Shown: in pieces, positions 18,634 to 28,135 of the stretch
Position numbering within the stretch: position 1 is the stretch's first letter
Layout of the letters: each line of letters starts with the position of its first letter
Assembly (NCBI RefSeq): GCF_001832905.1
Contig: NZ_MKIR01000024.1
Coordinates: forward strand, 248,001-312,000
DNA from: Floricoccus tropicus
GTDB taxonomy: Bacteria; Bacillota; Bacilli; Lactobacillales; Streptococcaceae
Direction of reading: 5' to 3'
DNA length: 64,000 bases
Translations under genes and position numbers: made by a program
The notes under the pieces: model-generated
The model's input: only the letters and a program-made list of their open reading frames with translations
What the model was told of the DNA's origin: nothing
Databases searched by the model: none

Positions 18634-19515
18634 ATGAATAAAAAAGGAAGAATTATTAAATCACTTGCTGGTTTTTACTACATTGAAAACCAAGGTGAGA
18701 TTGAAAGAACACGCGCGCGTGGAAATTTTAGAAAACGTGATATCAAACCTGTTGTGGGTGATTTTGCTGAATACACAGCTGATGAAGATAGCGAAGGTTA
18801 TATTTTGAGCATTGAGGAAAGAAAAAATTTCCTTGTTCGCCCACCGATTGCTAACATTGACCAAGCCGTGGTTGTAATGAGTGCAGTAGAGCCTGATTTT
18901 TCTCTGAACCTTTTAGATAGATTTTTGGTTCTTTTAGAGCACAAATACATCAAACCGCTTATTTACATCAGTAAGCTTGATTTACTGGAAGATACATCAT
19001 ACTTTGAGCAAGTTCAAAAAGACTATAAAAAAATTGGCTATGATATTTTCTTCAAGCCAGAAGATTTACTTGAACATTTTAAGGACAAGGTAACGGTCTT
19101 TATGGGACAAACAGGAGCTGGGAAGTCAACTCTTTTAAACAAGATTGCGCCAGGTCTTACCATCGAAACACAAGAAATTTCTGACAAGCTTGGGCGTGGT
19201 CGCCATACGACTCGTCATGTTGAACTTTTCCCTATCGCAGGAGGATGGATTGCTGATACACCAGGGTTCTCTTCTATTGATTACGAAGTAAAGGATGCAC
19301 CAGACTTAAATGAGGCTTTCATTGATATCCTTCACTATAGTCATGACTGTAAGTTTAGGGAATGCACTCATACACACGAGCCGGGATGCGCTGTTAAACT
19401 TGCGGTCGAAGACGGGGATATCCTAGATAGTCGTTACCAAGATTATCTGCAACTGTTGTCAGAGGTTCAAAACAAGCGAGAAACATATGCTAAAAATAGA
19501 AGTAAGAAAGGTTAA
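18634..19515 (+). CDS. rsgA: Ribosome small-subunit-dependent GTPase RsgA
   Basis: RsgA (293 aa) is a circularly permuted GTPase that checks 30S maturation. An N-terminal OB fold (to about 70) precedes the G domain in the permuted order G4 (SKLD), G1 ([13 protein letters not shown]), G3 (DTPG). The C-terminal zinc site lies in [14 protein letters not shown]. The ATG at 18619 gives five extra residues and lies upstream of the -10 element, so ATG 18634 ([10 protein letters not shown]) is preferred. It has no Shine-Dalgarno. It is followed 3 nt later by rpe, as in streptococci. Confidence 0.95.
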   Translation: MNKKGRIIKSLAGFYYIENQGEIERTRARGNFRKRDIKPVVGDFAEYTADEDSEGYILSIEERKNFLVRPPIANIDQAVVVMSAVEPDFSLNLLDRFLVLLEHKYIKPLIYISKLDLLEDTSYFEQVQKDYKKIGYDIFFKPEDLLEHFKDKVTVFMGQTGAGKSTLLNKIAPGLTIETQEISDKLGRGRHTTRHVELFPIAGGWIADTPGFSSIDYEVKDAPDLNEAFIDILHYSHDCKFRECTHTHEPGCAVKLAVEDGDILDSRYQDYLQLLSEVQNKRETYAKNRSKKG

Positions 19516-19518
19516 AAC

Positions 19519-20175
19519 ATGAAAATTGCACCATCTATCTTAAGTGCCGATTTTGGCCATTTTGCCCGTGACGCAAAAGTAATTGAAGAATCAGGAGCTG
19601 AATACATTCATATTGATATAATGGATGGACACTTTGTTGACAATTTGACTTTCGGAGCAGGTGTTGTTAAGGCTATTAGAAAATCGAGCAAATTAGTTCT
19701 AGACTGTCATTTGATGGTAGAAAACCCTGAAAAATATGTTGACGAATTCGCTGAAGCTGGAGCAGATATCATGTCAATTCATGTTGAGGCAACAAGTCAC
19801 ATTCATGGAGCTTTGCAGAAAATTAAGAATGCTGGAATGAAGGCAAGTGTTGTTATCAACCCAGGAACTCCTGTGGATGCTATCAAACCAGTACTTTCTA
19901 TGGTTGACCAAGTATTGGTAATGACAGTTAACCCAGGCTTTGGTGGTCAAAAATTCATACCAGAATGTTTAGATAAAGTAGCAGAATTAAGTGCCATAAA
20001 AAGTGCTAAGAAGTATTCTTATGATATTGAAGTTGATGGTGGAGTCGACGATAAGACTATTAAGGCATGTCGTAATGCTGGAGCAAATGTCTTTGTCGCA
20101 GGAAGCTATGTCTTCAGTGGAGATGTTGCTGAAAGAATAGAAAAATTAAAATCATCATTAGCGGTAGAACTTTAA
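19519..20175 (+). CDS. rpe: Ribulose-phosphate 3-epimerase
   Basis: Rpe (218 aa) interconverts ribulose-5-phosphate and xylulose-5-phosphate in the pentose phosphate pathway. It is a TIM barrel with the start MKIAPSILSADFGHF, the metal-binding HIDIMDGHFVDN and DCHLMVENP segments, TVNPGFGGQKF and EVDGGVDDKT. The ribosome binding site GAAAGG is present. The rsgA-rpe pair is conserved in Firmicutes. Confidence 0.97.
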   Translation: MKIAPSILSADFGHFARDAKVIEESGAEYIHIDIMDGHFVDNLTFGAGVVKAIRKSSKLVLDCHLMVENPEKYVDEFAEAGADIMSIHVEATSHIHGALQKIKNAGMKASVVINPGTPVDAIKPVLSMVDQVLVMTVNPGFGGQKFIPECLDKVAELSAIKSAKKYSYDIEVDGGVDDKTIKACRNAGANVFVAGSYVFSGDVAERIEKLKSSLAVEL

Positions 20176-20220
20176 GTAAATACCGTATATAGTTTTAAGA
20201 ACTATATTTAGAAAGTTATT

Positions 20221-21357
20221 ATGAAGTTTTTGCATGTTGCAGATTTGCATTTAGATAGAGAATTTGAAGGCTTGAAACAAAAAGTAGCCTATAAACCATA
20301 TAAAATATTAGAAGAGATTACTGATTTTTCCATTGAAGAGTCAGTAGATTTTCTTGTACTTGCAGGCGATAATTTTCATCAATCTAAGCCTAGTATTAAA
20401 ATGCAAAATTATTTCATTCAGGAGCTGAAAAAGTTAGAAGCGGCTGGGATTACAGTCTTCTTAATCTTTGGTAATCATGATTATTATCGCCAAAATATAT
20501 ACTGGTTTGATTTCCCAAAGAATGTTCAAGTCTTTTACAGTCAAGATATTGAAACTAAGTATTTTGAAACAGGTAATGGAGAGAAGATTGCAGTATCAGC
20601 TTTTTCTTATCTTGGACCTCATATTAATCAAAATAAGATTAAGGAATATCCCAAACGAGATTATTCAGTTGATTATCATATTGGAATCTTTCATGGAGAA
20701 GTTGGTGGTAGTTCATATGCACCAACAACTATAACTGACCTAAATACCAAAAACTATGATTACTGGGCTTTGGGTCATATACATCTGCAGTCTAGTCTAG
20801 CTGATAATATTATTTATCCAGGCACTCCAATCGGTAGAAATCGTAAAGAAATTACTAGTCAGGTAGCTCTTGTTGAACTAACAGATACAGGTATGAAGTT
20901 GGAGTTAGTAGACTTATCCCCAACTCATTGGAAAAATGAAATAATAGACTTATCTGGTTTATCCACACTTAGTCAAGTTATGTTTGAAATTCGTCAGCAC
21001 CTTGAAGATGAAAGTAATTTTTATAGCTTATACTTTTCAAATTATCAAGATATTGAGGAACAATTGAAAGAAGTACTAACAAGTGGAGAACTTGTGGATA
21101 GTTTACGAGCTGAGGGTAAAGTGGTAGTTAAAACAAGATTATTACCATTAGAAGAATCAACCTCAAAACATGAAAAAATTGATTTACCTTTAGATGCCCT
21201 TTCTCATCTTGACTTTTATAGGATAGTAGAAAATTTACCAAGAAATATTGAAATTCAAAAGATTATTTCTGAGGATTTTTTAGATGAGTTAGAGTCAGAT
21301 TTATCAAATTTTATAGATGAAAACTTCAGTTTCCAAGGAGGTTCTCATGAAAATTAA
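20221..21357 (+). CDS. yhaO: DNA repair exonuclease, SbcD/Mre11-like metallophosphoesterase (YhaO-like)
   Basis: This 378-aa calcineurin-like phosphoesterase has the metal-binding motifs HVADLHLD (residues 5-12), VLAGDNFH, FGNHDYY and ALGHIHLQ, the pattern of the Mre11/SbcD family, and a C-terminal capping region of about 130 residues. In Bacillus the yhaO-yhaN pair forms an SbcCD-like complex and is linked to yhaM. Here too the ATPase partner follows, overlapping by 11 nt, and yhaM comes next. The activity is inferred from the family. Confidence 0.88.
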   Translation: MKFLHVADLHLDREFEGLKQKVAYKPYKILEEITDFSIEESVDFLVLAGDNFHQSKPSIKMQNYFIQELKKLEAAGITVFLIFGNHDYYRQNIYWFDFPKNVQVFYSQDIETKYFETGNGEKIAVSAFSYLGPHINQNKIKEYPKRDYSVDYHIGIFHGEVGGSSYAPTTITDLNTKNYDYWALGHIHLQSSLADNIIYPGTPIGRNRKEITSQVALVELTDTGMKLELVDLSPTHWKNEIIDLSGLSTLSQVMFEIRQHLEDESNFYSLYFSNYQDIEEQLKEVLTSGELVDSLRAEGKVVVKTRLLPLEESTSKHEKIDLPLDALSHLDFYRIVENLPRNIEIQKIISEDFLDELESDLSNFIDENFSFQGGSHEN

Positions 21358-23539
21358 GCGAATTGAAATCGAAGGATTCGGAAAACTAGTTAATCAAAAT
21401 TATGATTTTTCTCAGTTTACGGTTGTCTTAGGAAATAATGAGGCAGGTAAATCAACACTTTTAGCCTTCATCAAATATATGATTTTTGGTTTTGAAAACA
21501 GGACTAAATCTAACCGAGACTTCTATCCACAGAATAGTAAAATTTATGGTGGAAAACTTTTATTAGAGCTTGATGGGGAAGAGATTTGGCTTGAACGTAT
21601 AAAAACGAAAAAATCTGGCACTCCTACTTTTAAGGCATGGTATTCTAGTGGTGCTGAAATATCTGAGGATGAATGGCTTGAGTTAATAAGTCCTATGTCA
21701 GTAAATCTATTTAACCAGATTTACTCTATAACTCAAGAAAACTTACAAATAAATCGAGAAAAAGATTACGATGCTGAGAGCTTAGATGCTCAGTGGAGAA
21801 TGGCTTTAACGACTGGTACTGTTGCTTTATATGATAAGGAGCAGCACCTAATCAAAGAAAAAAATAGTATTTATACTAGTCCTAAGGCAATGTCTAAGCC
21901 TTTAAACATCCAGTTAGCTTCACTTGAAGAGATTAAAAGGAAGATAGCTGATAAAGAAGTAGAAGAAATTGAACTTGCTCCCTTGATTAAGGAAAGTGAA
22001 GAACGTGCCACAGAGATTACACGTATTCGTTCATTGATAAATCAATTAGAAAAAGATAGACAAGACTTAGAGCATAAGCTTAATTATGAAGAGAATTATT
22101 ATCAATATTTAGATTTATCATCTGAACTTGAGCAGGCTGAACCAATTCCAGACCAAGCAGAATATGATGATCTCTTAGCTCAGTATGAAATTTTTAATTC
22201 ATTACAATCAGAAATTTCATATTTAGAAAAAAAAGTTGATTCTAATATTGAGCAACTTCAGTTACTTGATAAGCCAAGAAATAACTTTTTATTAGAAGAA
22301 GATACTAGAGCAGTATTAAATCAAATATATGATGTTTATCAACAAGCATTGGAAGAAGAAAAATATGTTAATCAAGTTAGTTACAAAAGGAATAATTCAT
22401 GGAAATTTTTCTTACTCGCTGTGATTATTTTAACTGCTTCAAGTTTAATAATGCTATCAGATGAATATCGCATATATGCTTATCTTGCCCTTGCATTGGA
22501 AGTCATTACTGCAGTTATCATTTACATTTACTCAAAAACATCTAGCAATACACAGGATATAGCGGATACTAATGCTTTGAATGATTTCTTTAATCTTACT
22601 TCATATTTTCGTGAGTGGTATCAGCTACCTAATGATGTGAGGGGGCAATATCAGATTATTAAATCAATAGAAACAGAGCTTCAAAACCTCTATTTATCTT
22701 TTGAGCGTTATGATAATTTAGAAAACGAAGATGATTTATCCCAACTGTATGCAAATTTAGATGATTTACTTTTCAAATATCCACATGTGGATAATGTTCC
22801 AAATATGATTAGGATTTGGCAGTCAACTGAACAAAAAATTGATTATCAAAAAAGACAATATAATGCCTTATCTAGGATTTTTGATTTATCAGAAGATGTG
22901 GAAATTAATTTTGATGAACTTGCAATACAGGTTGAAGAGATTGAAAGTCAAATAGCTGTCCTTAATGAAAAGCTTAATTCTTTGATTGATGATAATAGTA
23001 TAATTTCTGTTAGAATTGAACAGAAGAAAAGTGATGACAGCTTGGAAGAATTGCAAATGAATTTGGAGCTGGGTCGAACGGAACTTTCTGAAATAATCAA
23101 AGAATATATGATAAAGGCTACTCAAATTGATCTTATCAAGAAAGCTACTGCCAGTCTTTCGACTCATAGCCTACCTGATATTTTGAAGGCCGCTGAGGAA
23201 TATTTATCATTTTTGACGGACGGCTACTGGAACCAGATTGATTTAGATAATGATTTATTAATGCTTACTAATACTGACGGGGTAAGTCTTAGATTACTTG
23301 ATTTGTCTACTGGAACAAGAGACCAACTACAGCTAGCAGTCAGGTTAGCGTTCATTAAAGCCAAGAATTTGAATTTCCCTATTTTCTTGGATGATAGCTC
23401 TTTAAGGTATGATAAGGATCGAAGAGGTAATTTGTTGAGTATTCTAAGGGATATTGCAAGAGAAGACCAAGTCATTATTTTTACTAGTGACGGGGCATTT
23501 GATAGAGAAGAAAAAGAAAAGGAAGTAATAAGACTATGA
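21347..23539 (+). CDS. yhaN: SbcC/Rad50-like ATPase with central membrane hairpin (YhaN-like)
   Basis: This 730-aa SMC-like ATPase has Walker A GNNEAGKSTLL (near residues 31-41), long coiled coils (about 180-300 and 430-600), and a C-terminal half with the degenerate signature LSTGTRDQLQLA and Walker B FPIFLDDS. The coiled coil is split by two hydrophobic stretches (FFLLAVIILTASSLIML and AYLALALEVITAVIIYI, about 355-405), as in YhaN, so it is probably membrane-anchored. It is shorter than the Bacillus protein of about 960 aa. AAGGAGG precedes ATG 21347; the frame extends back to 21317 without a better start. Confidence 0.87.
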   Translation: MKIKRIEIEGFGKLVNQNYDFSQFTVVLGNNEAGKSTLLAFIKYMIFGFENRTKSNRDFYPQNSKIYGGKLLLELDGEEIWLERIKTKKSGTPTFKAWYSSGAEISEDEWLELISPMSVNLFNQIYSITQENLQINREKDYDAESLDAQWRMALTTGTVALYDKEQHLIKEKNSIYTSPKAMSKPLNIQLASLEEIKRKIADKEVEEIELAPLIKESEERATEITRIRSLINQLEKDRQDLEHKLNYEENYYQYLDLSSELEQAEPIPDQAEYDDLLAQYEIFNSLQSEISYLEKKVDSNIEQLQLLDKPRNNFLLEEDTRAVLNQIYDVYQQALEEEKYVNQVSYKRNNSWKFFLLAVIILTASSLIMLSDEYRIYAYLALALEVITAVIIYIYSKTSSNTQDIADTNALNDFFNLTSYFREWYQLPNDVRGQYQIIKSIETELQNLYLSFERYDNLENEDDLSQLYANLDDLLFKYPHVDNVPNMIRIWQSTEQKIDYQKRQYNALSRIFDLSEDVEINFDELAIQVEEIESQIAVLNEKLNSLIDDNSIISVRIEQKKSDDSLEELQMNLELGRTELSEIIKEYMIKATQIDLIKKATASLSTHSLPDILKAAEEYLSFLTDGYWNQIDLDNDLLMLTNTDGVSLRLLDLSTGTRDQLQLAVRLAFIKAKNLNFPIFLDDSSLRYDKDRRGNLLSILRDIAREDQVIIFTSDGAFDREEKEKEVIRL

Positions 23540-24492
23540 GTCAATTAAAAGATTTAGCTGTAGGAGATCGTTTCGAGGGTTTTTATTTAATAAAATCAGC
23601 AGAAGTTAGAAAAACTCGTGCTGGTAAGGATTATATTGCAATGACTTTCCAAGACAGAACTGGTACAATTTCTGGAAATTTATGGGATGCTCAAGCCCAT
23701 AATGTTGAAGAATTTACTGCAGGAAAAGTTGTTTACATGCGTGCTGTTAAGGAGCTTTATAATGGTATGCCTCAAGTAAATCAAATTTTCTTACGTTTAC
23801 CTGAAAATACTGAACCTAATAATCCAGCAGATTTTAAAGAAAAACCACCAGTTTCTGCAGATGAGTTAAGGGAATATGTGCAAAAGGTTATCTTTAAGAT
23901 TGAAAATGGTATTTGGAATAGGATTGTTCGTCATATATTTAAAAAATATGATAAAGAATTTTTCCAATTTCCGGCTGCGAAAGTTAATCATCATGCATTT
24001 GAAACTGGACTTGCCTTCCATACAGTGACAATGGTACAACTTGCTGAAAGAATTACTGAAGTTTATCCAAGATTAAATGCAAGCTTAATGTATGCTGGTA
24101 TTTTACTCCATGACATGGCTAAAACAATTGAGTTAAGTGGGCCAGTAAATACTTCATATACGCTTGCTGGTAATCTGATTGGTCATATTGTTTTGATTGA
24201 TGAGGAAGTATCAAAAGCAGTAGCTGAGCTTGGTATTGATGAAAATGATGAAGATGTGATTTTATTACGTCATGTTTTACTAAGCCATCATGGTCAACTT
24301 GAATATGGTAGTCCTGTTCGTCCGCATATTATGGAAGCTGAGATTATTCATATGATTGATAACTTAGATGCTAGTATGATGATGATGATGACAGCATTAA
24401 ATCAAGTAGGGCCAGGAGAAATGACACCTCGCATTTTTGCACTTGATAATAGAAATTTTTATCGTCCAAACTTTGATAAAAAGAAAGACTAG
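23536..24492 (+). CDS. yhaM: 3'-5' exoribonuclease YhaM (Cbf1 family)
   Basis: YhaM (318 aa) combines an OB-fold nucleic-acid-binding domain (residues 10-90, with KDYIAMTFQDRTGTISGNLW spread over the central strands) and an HD phosphohydrolase domain. The HD metal ligands are in VNHHAFETGLAFHT and AGILLHDMAK. The enzyme degrades RNA and DNA 3' to 5'. It overlaps yhaN by 4 nt (ATGA), and the whole yhaO-yhaN-yhaM block reads as one operon. In streptococci the homologue cbf1 lies near rpe, but usually without yhaO/yhaN. Confidence 0.92.
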   Translation: MSQLKDLAVGDRFEGFYLIKSAEVRKTRAGKDYIAMTFQDRTGTISGNLWDAQAHNVEEFTAGKVVYMRAVKELYNGMPQVNQIFLRLPENTEPNNPADFKEKPPVSADELREYVQKVIFKIENGIWNRIVRHIFKKYDKEFFQFPAAKVNHHAFETGLAFHTVTMVQLAERITEVYPRLNASLMYAGILLHDMAKTIELSGPVNTSYTLAGNLIGHIVLIDEEVSKAVAELGIDENDEDVILLRHVLLSHHGQLEYGSPVRPHIMEAEIIHMIDNLDASMMMMMTALNQVGPGEMTPRIFALDNRNFYRPNFDKKKD

Positions 24493-24500
24493 TTAATCAT

Positions 24501-25076
24501 ATGAAGAAGAGATGTGCGTGGGCTGGGGAAACTGAGAATATGATTGAATACCATGATAAGGTTTGGGGAGTTCCAGTCCATGATGATCAAGCACTTTTTG
24601 CAAAGCTTTCGCTTGATTTAATGCAAGCAGGTTTATCTTGGCAGACTATTCTTAATAAGACTGAAAATTTTTATCTTGCATTTGATAACTTTGATTATAA
24701 AAAAGTTGCTAAGTATGATGATCTAAAACGTCAAGAATTACTTTCTGATGCAGGGATTGTACGTAATCGTTTGAAAGTTGATGCAATAATTAATAATGCC
24801 AATCGTATTTCTGAAATTCAAGAAGAGTTTAGTTCCTTTGATTCATATCTTTGGGGATTTGTAGATAATAAACCAATAATACGTTATCCACATGTGGATG
24901 GTTTCTTAGCTAATAATGAATTATCAGATAGAATATCAAAGGATTTGAAGAGACGTGGTTTTAAATTCGTAGGTACAACCATAATTTACGCCTTTTTACA
25001 GGCAGTAGGTATTATTGAAGATCATGAAGAAACTTGCTTTAGAAAAGAAGAATTGAATAAAAATAAAAATGATTAA
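24501..25076 (+). CDS. tag: DNA-3-methyladenine glycosylase I
   Basis: Tag (191 aa) excises 3-methyladenine in base-excision repair. The N-terminal CAWAGETENMIEYHDKVWG pattern (zinc-ligand Cys and His), GLSWQTILNK and the C-terminal zinc ligands in EDHEETCF are present. It follows yhaM by 8 nt, so DNA repair may be a theme of this operon. The stop codon lies within the stem of the strong bidirectional terminator downstream. Confidence 0.95.
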   Translation: MKKRCAWAGETENMIEYHDKVWGVPVHDDQALFAKLSLDLMQAGLSWQTILNKTENFYLAFDNFDYKKVAKYDDLKRQELLSDAGIVRNRLKVDAIINNANRISEIQEEFSSFDSYLWGFVDNKPIIRYPHVDGFLANNELSDRISKDLKRRGFKFVGTTIIYAFLQAVGIIEDHEETCFRKEELNKNKND

Positions 25077-25104
25077 GTGTGTGCTTAATCATTTTTATTT
25101 TTTT
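25065..25104. terminator. Bidirectional terminator between tag and the GNAT gene
   Basis: AAAAATGATTAAG pairs perfectly with CTTAATCATTTTT over TGTGTG, with T-rich and A-rich flanks. It contains the tag stop codon. Confidence 0.85.
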
Positions 25105-25627
25105 AGAATTCTAGGTAGAAGTAAATATCAGTTTTTCCTTCTTGTTGAGTAAATTTATAGCTCATATTATCTATTCCACCAATTTTAAAACCGTTATTAA
25201 GGTAGAAGCGACATGCTACCAGGTTATTATCTTGTCCAATAGTATTTATTCCTTTATATCCTCTATTTTTAATTTCTCCTATAGCAGATGTGATTAGTAA
25301 GGAAGCAATACCTTGTTTACGATATTCTTTATTTACTTTTAAGTCCATTAAATACATAAATTTATTCCAAGTATCTTCAAAAATGGCGAGTCCTATACAT
25401 TTTTCATCATTAAAGGCTGCCAGGGCAAAACCTTTATTATCAATATTTTCTAAAGAATAATTTTCATCTGGGAATTTCATGACCAAAGATTTTTCGAAAA
25501 TTTCTTCTTGGTAAGACCATGTCTCATCTTTAAATGTTGGAATCAGCTTGCCAAATATATGAAAATCTTCGTTGGGTAGCTGAAGACTTTCTTTATTTTC
25601 ATTATTTATTCTAATAATTTTTATCAT
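25103..25627 (-). CDS. GNAT acetyltransferase, streptothricin acetyltransferase (SatA)-like
   Basis: This 174-aa GNAT protein has the acetyl-CoA motif VNKEYRKQGIASLLITSAI (about residues 97-115) and a C-terminal half with QDNNLVACRFYLNNGF, then a Tyr/Phe-rich end. The second half matches the pattern of Bacillus SatA (Gln-Asp, Asn-x-x-Ala-Cys-x-Phe-Tyr, Phe-x-Ile-Gly), which acetylates streptothricin. Overall similarity is only moderate, so another amine substrate is possible. It sits alone between tag and the glycogen operon. Confidence 0.75.
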   Translation of the reverse strand: MIKIIRINNENKESLQLPNEDFHIFGKLIPTFKDETWSYQEEIFEKSLVMKFPDENYSLENIDNKGFALAAFNDEKCIGLAIFEDTWNKFMYLMDLKVNKEYRKQGIASLLITSAIGEIKNRGYKGINTIGQDNNLVACRFYLNNGFKIGGIDNMSYKFTQQEGKTDIYFYLEF

Positions 25628-25643
25628 AATTTATCCTATTGCC

Positions 25644-25672
25644 TAAAAATCCACTAGGTTATCTAGTGGATT
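25644..25672 (-). terminator. Terminator of the glycogen operon
   Basis: On the minus strand AATCCACTAG pairs with CTAGTGGATT (25648-25657/25663-25672) over a 5-nt loop and is followed by TTTTT. Confidence 0.75.
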
Positions 25673-25724
25673 AATTTTCGTGTTTTAGGTTACTATGCCC
25701 ATATCATTTTTGATTTTAAAATTT

Positions 25725-28121
25725 TTAGTTGTGTTTAATATTCCAGATTTCTTCCGCATAAAGTCTAATAGTATCATCAGCACTAAATCTGCCAGAATTT
25801 GCAATATTGTTTAGAGCCATTTGAGACCATCTAATTTTATCTTGATAGATATCATTGATATATTTTTGAGCATTAACATATGATTCAAAATCTTCTAATA
25901 AGAAGTATTCATCATTGTGACGGATTAATGCATCATAAATTTCTTGCCCTTCAGATTGTGAGTTTGGAATTGTACCATCTATAAATGTTTTAACAACACG
26001 ATTAATAGTTGGATTTTCCTCAAACAGTTTACGCGCATTATAGTCATGTTTTTCATAATGATCATAAACTTCATCAGTATTCATACCAAAGATTACGATG
26101 TTATCATCACCGACAGCATCTTTAATTTCAATATTTGCTCCATCAAGAGTTGCAAGAGTAATAGCACCATTCATCATGAATTTCATGTTTGAAGTACCAC
26201 TAGCTTCCTTACCTGCTGTAGATATTTGTTCAGAAACATCTGAGGCTGGAATAATTAACTCTGCAAGAGTTACATTATAGTTAGGTAGGAAAACAACTTT
26301 CAGTTTATCTTGAAGGCTTTCATCATTATTGACCAAGTTAGCAACTTCATTAATTAGTTTAATTACAGATTTTGCAAAGCGATATCCAGGAGCGGCTTTC
26401 GCACCGAAGATAAATACTCGTGGAACCATATCAATATCAAGATTATCTTTAATATCCCAATATAGTTTAATGATGTGTAAAAGATTTAATAATTGACGTT
26501 TATAGGCATGAAGTCTTTTAACTTGGACATCAAAGATAGCGTCAGGATTAAGTTCAATACCTTGAGTTTCTTTAACGTATGCAGCAAGTTTTTTCTTATT
26601 TTCTTTTTTAACTTCGTAAAATTCATTTAGTACTTTCTCATCAGTGATGAATTTTTCTAAGTTTTTAAGTTGGTGAATATCAGAGCGCCATTCTTTACCG
26701 ATTAGCTTATCGATTTCAGCCGACATGAGTGGATTAGAGATTTGTGACCAACGGCGTACGATAATTCCATTTGTCTTGTTATTGAATTTTTCTGGATAAA
26801 TTTGATAGAAGTCATTAAGTACATCAGAAATAAGTAGGTCGGTATGAAGTTTAGCAACACCGTTTACTGAATGACCACCGATGATTGAAAGGTTAGCCAT
26901 ATGAATTTTTTCATTACGAATAATTCTTGTATTTTCAATGATCTTACCAGGGAATTTTCCTGAAACTTCTTCAACATAACGACTATCGATTTCGTTAACG
27001 ATTTGATAGATACGAGGAAGTATTTCTTTAAATAGATTACAATCCCACTTTTCAAGCGCTTCAGCTAATATAGTGTGATTTGTATAACTCATAACTTTAA
27101 CTGTAGAATTCCAGGCATCTTCCCAGACAACACCATGATCATCCATTAGAATACGCATGAATTCTGGCACAGCTAATGCAGGGTGAGTATCATTGATATG
27201 TACTGCAACTAATTCATGGATATCTTTTAAATCTTTACCAGTTTTAAGATAGTTCTTGATGATAGTTTGAAGTCCTGCAGAAACCATGAAATATTCTTGA
27301 ACTAGACGAAGAGATTTTCCTTCATAAGATGAATCATCTGGATAAAGGATATTTGTAATATCTTCTATTTTACGACGATCTTCAATAGTACGGTATTTAT
27401 CTTCTTCTGATTCAGGAATTTCTACATCCCATAAACGAAGGTTATTCACTACACCATTTTGGAAACCAATTTGTGCAATATCATAAGGTACAGCACGTAA
27501 AATTGTAGGATCTTCATAGAAAGGTTCGAAATTTCCTTCTCCATTTGGATAAAGGTATACTTTACCATAAATTTTAACTTCTACTGCAGAGTGTGGTTTT
27601 TTTGTTTCCCAGACATTTCCGTCAGTTCCAAGCCAAGCGTCAGGAAGTTCAATTTGGTAGCCATCAACAATCTTTTGTTTAAATAAACCGTATTTATAGC
27701 GAATACCATTACCAAAACCTGGTGCCCCAATTGTAGCAAGTGAATCCATGAAGGCAGCGGCAAGACGCCCTAGTCCACCATTACCCAAAGCCATATCTTT
27801 TTCAGCATTTACTACATCTGAAAAGTCTACGTCAACATCCTTGAAAGCATCTTCAACTAAATCAAGTATTCCAAGATTTAGTAAATTAGTTTCAAGCATA
27901 CGACCTGGTAAAAACTCGATTGAGAAGTAGTAAGCTGTTTTTACGTCTTCTTCAATTAAATCATGTCTTCTTTCAAGCCAAGGTGTCGAAATATACTTCT
28001 TAATTAAATGTGCAAGTGCTAAAAAGCGTTCCTCATCAGTAGATTCATTGATCTTAACAATAAAATCTCTATGTAATTGATCTTTGAAATCTCTGATAAA
28101 CTGTTCTTTTGTAAGTTCCAT
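25725..28121 (-). CDS. glgP: Glycogen phosphorylase
   Basis: GlgP (798 aa) releases glucose-1-phosphate from the non-reducing ends of glycogen. The pyridoxal-phosphate region EASGTSNMKFMMNGAITLA (with its Schiff-base lysine) and the N-terminal ALGNGGLGRLAAAFMDS are classical. The frame extends to 28151, but ATG 28119-28121 has AAAGGAG upstream and starts the protein at MELTKEQF. It is the last gene of glgBCDAP, 14 nt after glgA, so synthesis and breakdown are transcribed together. Confidence 0.96.
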   Translation of the reverse strand: MELTKEQFIRDFKDQLHRDFIVKINESTDEERFLALAHLIKKYISTPWLERRHDLIEEDVKTAYYFSIEFLPGRMLETNLLNLGILDLVEDAFKDVDVDFSDVVNAEKDMALGNGGLGRLAAAFMDSLATIGAPGFGNGIRYKYGLFKQKIVDGYQIELPDAWLGTDGNVWETKKPHSAVEVKIYGKVYLYPNGEGNFEPFYEDPTILRAVPYDIAQIGFQNGVVNNLRLWDVEIPESEEDKYRTIEDRRKIEDITNILYPDDSSYEGKSLRLVQEYFMVSAGLQTIIKNYLKTGKDLKDIHELVAVHINDTHPALAVPEFMRILMDDHGVVWEDAWNSTVKVMSYTNHTILAEALEKWDCNLFKEILPRIYQIVNEIDSRYVEEVSGKFPGKIIENTRIIRNEKIHMANLSIIGGHSVNGVAKLHTDLLISDVLNDFYQIYPEKFNNKTNGIIVRRWSQISNPLMSAEIDKLIGKEWRSDIHQLKNLEKFITDEKVLNEFYEVKKENKKKLAAYVKETQGIELNPDAIFDVQVKRLHAYKRQLLNLLHIIKLYWDIKDNLDIDMVPRVFIFGAKAAPGYRFAKSVIKLINEVANLVNNDESLQDKLKVVFLPNYNVTLAELIIPASDVSEQISTAGKEASGTSNMKFMMNGAITLATLDGANIEIKDAVGDDNIVIFGMNTDEVYDHYEKHDYNARKLFEENPTINRVVKTFIDGTIPNSQSEGQEIYDALIRHNDEYFLLEDFESYVNAQKYINDIYQDKIRWSQMALNNIANSGRFSADDTIRLYAEEIWNIKHN

Positions 28122-28135
28122 GTTACTCCTTTGTT

